This document shows, in pieces, positions 60,464 through 64,000 of a stretch of DNA of 64,000 nucleotides. The notes under the pieces are model-generated. The model searched no databases, was not told the DNA's origin, and saw only the letters and a list, made by a program, of their open reading frames with translations. The translations under genes were made by a program, and so were the position numbers. Within the stretch, counting starts at the first letter, position 1. Every line of letters starts with the position of its first letter. The stretch lies in contig NC_092861.1 of NCBI RefSeq assembly GCF_032062135.1, positions 61,623,777-61,687,776 on the forward strand. The letters run 5' to 3'. The DNA comes from Pyxicephalus adspersus. Lineage: Eukaryota; Chordata; Amphibia; Anura; Pyxicephalidae.

Positions 60464-61505
60464 TTGCCCTATTTTTATGTTTTAATAAATGTGTGATTAC
60501 ATTATTTTTTATATGTCTGCTTGGATGTGGTTATATTTTCTATTTACACATAAAGTCATAGTCCTAACAGACATCATTTATTGTCATTAATTTCAATATA
60601 AAAGAAGAGAACTGATACGCTTAACAGGTTTACCAGGTTAGGCAAACATGAACTACAGTAAATACGATTTTCAATTTTGTTTTTACATCAAAACTAGTAT
60701 ATAATTGTTATTTCAAGTTCACTGTAGTCAGATATAAAGATATTCATTCTGGAGTAAGCAATCCTCATCACCACGATGCCTGGTGTCAGAGATGAAACAA
60801 TAAAGTACACTATTAAAAATGTTTATATTGTGCATTATAAAGTGTTGATTTAAGATATACAGTGCAGTAATCATGAACAATAATTACTAATTACAGGGAA
60901 ATGCTGAAAATCTGAGCATGACTTTGTCAACAAACAATATACACTGGAAAAAGTGGTATTTTATGTTGTGCCAATTTCCAAGAATATATATGTTTTTCTA
61001 ATCCCTGAGAGAACCTTAGAATGTCAATAAAAATGTGGCATTTTTAAGTGTTGAACTTCCATCTGTCTTCAAGTTTCTGTTGCTGCTGCAAAAGAAAAAA
61101 AAAACTAAAAAGGAAACCTATGAATGTATAATGCAAGTATTGAGTGACAAGTGCACGTCATACTCAACTGTGAAGAAGTGGTGTGTCAACTTTTAGTGTA
61201 AAGGAAGATTTGTGAGTTTTTCAACAGTGTCAACTCTTGAAACTGTTGATCTTGTTCATGATGTGATTTTGGTAGAATGGCAGATTTTGGCTAAAACATT
61301 TGCTGAAGTACTAGAGGTATCCAGAGAAGGTATTATTTATATATATTTACTATATGTCTGTAAAGAACAACTCATTAGGATCAGTTATAGATGCTTTTTC
61401 CAAATTTATTATTTTGTTACATGCCACGTTTCATTTGTAAAAATTGTGGAAGTGGATGCATATTGGAATCTCAAATATCCAATCCCCTTCTATTGTATGT
61501 TTCTT
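60464..61505. other. No gene recognised
   Basis: AT-rich. A 104-codon plus frame at 61,212-61,526 lacks motifs and runs into the L2-type tail. Confidence 0.45.
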
Positions 61506-61507
61506 CC

Positions 61508-61704
61508 CCCACCTCCTGGATTGTAAGCTCTTCGGGCAGGGTCCTCTCCCCTCACTCTGTCACTGTATTCGTCTGTCATTTGCAACCCCCTATTTAATTT
61601 ACAGCGCTGTGTAATATGTTGGCACTATATAAATCCTGTTTATTATTATTATTATTATTATTAATAATAATAATAATAATAATATTAATAATAATATTAT
61701 TAAT
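61508..61704 (+). mobile_element. L2-type LINE/SINE 3' end with (ATT)n tail
   Basis: The sequence TGGATTGTAAGCTCTTCGGG is followed by CAGGGTCCTCTCCCC and TCTGTCATTTGCAACCCCC. It ends ACAGCGCTGTGTAATATG plus TTGGCACTATATAAATCCTG and a run of ATT/AAT repeats (61,640-61,704). This is the longest copy of the 3' end also seen at 9,036, 27,045 and 51,640. Confidence 0.75.
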
Positions 61705-62002
61705 AATTTTGATCTCCAACTGTAGCAATATTTGGTGACACTATAGGCATTTAAAGATGCCATTTCTAAAGCATTTCCAGGGGACGTTTCTGGGCACTTT
61801 TGGTACATACTTATTATTTCTGCAGTGAGTTGAAAAGAGACCTATGGTAAGGAATTGAAAGGGCTTATTTACAATAACTGAAAACATTATGTTATTTTCA
61901 CTGTATACTAAAATTATAGTTGCAAACTTATACTTTGGCAAAACATAGCCTTTCCTTTTTTTTTACCATTAGCAGGCCTGTTAGAATATTAAACACGGTT
62001 AA

Positions 62003-62394
62003 AGCAGAACTATCAGTAAACAAAAAACCTACCTACCTACCTACCTTTATAGGTGAAAGCCATCAATCCCTCTATGATCCTAGTCCAATCTGTACTGTGC
62101 CATCCCGTCTTCCTTTTTTGTACCAGAATAGACTGGACACCAGGTGCCACCATTTTTTTCCTCTTCTTTCTGCATGAAAAATGTAAAAATAGTGCGCATA
62201 TACAGAAGAAGCAGCCCACAGCCTCCTATCTGTTAACATGAAGATAAGGACGAGGGATCTAGGTGTCAAGCAACTTGCCCTTACTGCCTTGCCTTAGGGC
62301 AGACTGAACTCCCTGATTGGCTGCAATTATTAATTGTAATACTTCAGTCTAAAAAATCACATCGGGGCTACAGCTCTGCAACTAAGTTCAGCTG
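62003..62394. mobile_element. Probable TTAA-type MITE, GCAGAACTAAAC family
   Basis: The left end reads AGCAGAACTATCAGTAAAC after TTAA (61,999-62,002). The right end, AAGTTCAGCTG followed by TTAA (62,395-62,398), is an imperfect inverted match. An (ACCT)n run lies at 62,028-62,045. Four overlapping frames of 60-85 codons on both strands are chance frames. Confidence 0.45.
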
Positions 62395-62398
62395 TTAA

Positions 62399-63213
62399 TT
62401 ATCACAGCCAACATAACTGGATTTTTTTTTAACGTAAAGATTAAACAACCAGAAGCTGACACAGAGGCACAGAACAAAAACTATTTATTTAATGTAAGAT
62501 ATGCAATGCATTGTGTCTAACAAAGGATCTAAAACTGGACCATGTCTGAGGTGTGCATTACCAATCATTTGTTAAAATGAATGGGCTGGTTTGGTAGAAT
62601 GCATGTAAATGCATGCCAGTTGTCATTAGTAGTTTTTTGTATTGGGCGCCTAGTAATAATTCACAAAAAATCACTGGAAGACATGGGTGGTCAGTGCATA
62701 AATATACTTTTTTCCCTGACACCAATAATGGATTTCATTTACTCCCTTTGACACCATTGAATGGGTTTTTAGAGTGTAGATGGGAGTTATTTTACTCCCA
62801 CTTTTCTCTTCAGTGCCCCTCTTCAGGCTTCATTTTGTATAAAATATAGCATATGGCTGTATGCCTAAAGCAATCATTCTAGTTTCTCAAACTGCTTGAT
62901 ATTGATGGGATTTAATGTTATATACCTAAAGAAAGAAATGACAAACACAAATTATCATGATTAGAAATGTGTCCCGTCTTACATATAAGTACCTGCCTAA
63001 AGTGGAGCCTTAGTGGAATAATATCTACATTCCGATCTCAGTACCCTTTGTGCCATGGAAGCCTATAGTTAGTTAAGTATTTGTAATGTAGCTAATTATA
63101 ACATAACATAGTCTTCAGCTGGGCAATGGGAACAGTAAAAATGCTTACATTTTAAAAAGTGTACAGAGGCTTAACCTTTGTATCGTGACTTTCTACTATA
63201 GTGTTGCATTGCT
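62399..63213. other. No gene recognised
   Basis: AT-rich sequence without recognised motif. Confidence 0.45.
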
Positions 63214-63539
63214 ATGTTTCCCTGTGTCTGCAGTATCACAGGTGTCTATTTCCTGGATTTCTGGTTCTTGACCTGTGGCTTTGCTCATGACTTCTCTTGC
63301 TTGCCGCCTGCCTCAACCCCAGCCTTCCTTGGCTATTCTCCTGCCAGTGATTTGGTACTCTGCTTTACCCTGCCCACCCTGATGTGCCAAAAGATCGTTA
63401 TCTGGTAGCACTCACCTTACCACTAGAGGCTCTAGAGAAGACCTGCTGCTGCTTACACCAGAGACTTGGCCCTTCTCTCACACCTCTATTGTGCAAGCCG
63501 TAGCACCCCTCTAGAGGCTCTTTCTCCCTAAGTGTGACA
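63214..63539 (+). mobile_element. Gypsy LTR fragment related to the 35-kb LTR
   Basis: Blocks such as TTCCCTGTGTCTGCAGT, CTTCTCTTGCTTGCCGCCTG and TGATTTGGTACTCTGCTTTA align with TTCCCTGTGCCTGCAGT, CCTCTCTTGCTTGCAGCCTG and TGATTTGGTACTGTGCTTTG on the minus strand of the 35-kb LTR. The right end, TAAGTGTGACA, fits an LTR 3' end. The 5' part is missing. The fragment's plus orientation is opposite to that of the main element. Confidence 0.65.
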
Positions 63540-64000
63540 CTACCACATTTGTATGTATCTTTTGTTATGCATGTACCTTTCATTTGTTTTGTCTTTTTTA
63601 ATTGGCTGACCTCAATAAAAAAAAGTCTTCAGAGTTATTAAATAACATATCTATTGCACTGGCTTGAAAATTGTAAAACATGACCTGTTAAAGCCAGCAT
63701 CTAGAATCTAATTTTCTAGAAGCAGCAGTTCCAACGGTCACTGTATTTATACAGAAATTCCTTGCAGTCATTGAGAGCTAAGAATAACCAGTAGTAGGAT
63801 GTGCTACACATTCCCCAATGTACTTTAAGGTATTTAGGGTGGCATGTAGAATGCCAAACATCCGCAAATGGTATTAAATCTGTCTATGGATTCAGTCTAT
63901 CTAATCAATTGTGTGAAATGTCTTAATAAGTGGTACAACCTTAAATATGGCCATTTTAAACTAAAGGCAAATAATGACCAGGTTATTTATTTTAGGAAAA
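63540..64000. other. No gene recognised
   Basis: AT-rich end of the window without recognised motif. Confidence 0.45.

Noticed and set aside
1..64000. A complete new defence, biosynthetic or gene-regulatory system
   Set aside because: No intact multi-gene set is present; the recognisable coding sequence is almost all decayed transposable elements.

Overview
The window reads as intergenic or intronic DNA of a frog (Anura, possibly a ranoid; this is inferred from the repeat families, not from any gene). It is AT-rich, has two runs of N, and I found no convincing host protein-coding gene. Almost all recognisable content is transposable elements at different stages of decay, set in long stretches where I recognise nothing.

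Layout. 1-5 kb: a decayed multi-copy protein pseudogene (GERFHQD family, minus strand) and a palindromic TTAA-type MITE, then one short possible exon near 5.0 kb. 5-10.3 kb: a Harbinger-like MITE, a 270-bp homopurine tract, two TTAA MITEs (one inserted in another palindromic MITE), a 94-bp-period minisatellite, an L2-type tail and a tRNA-headed SINE remnant. 10.4 kb: a fragment of the U2 snRNA 5' end. 18.3-20.7 kb: an L1-type element with an ORF1 region but no ORF2, bounded by a perfect 16-bp target-site duplication. 24.6-27.1 kb: an L2/CR1-like LINE whose reverse transcriptase is split by a large fold-back element and by Harbinger-like MITEs. 28.6-32.2 kb: a DIRS-type tyrosine-recombinase retrotransposon (minus strand; gag, RT, RNase H, recombinase). 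35.2-40.7 kb: two different Ty3/Gypsy elements joined head to tail on the minus strand. One is a gag-protease-integrase piece with SCAN-like gag, as in Gmr1-like elements. The other is a chromovirus piece (RT-RNase H-integrase-chromodomain) with its 3' LTR. 46.6 kb: a mariner transposase C-terminus with its terminal inverted repeat. 48.7 kb: a Tc1 scrap. 51-64 kb: further MITEs, an L2-type tail with an (ATT)n tract, and an LTR fragment related to the one at 35 kb.

No element looks currently active: every long coding region has stops, frameshifts or lost catalytic residues. No operon, pathway or new enzymatic system is visible. The observations most worth checking are the L1 unit with ORF1 but no ORF2, the exact Gmr1-like/chromovirus junction, the location of both assembly gaps inside the same palindromic MITE family, the nested fold-back structure, and the ancient GERFHQD pseudogene.
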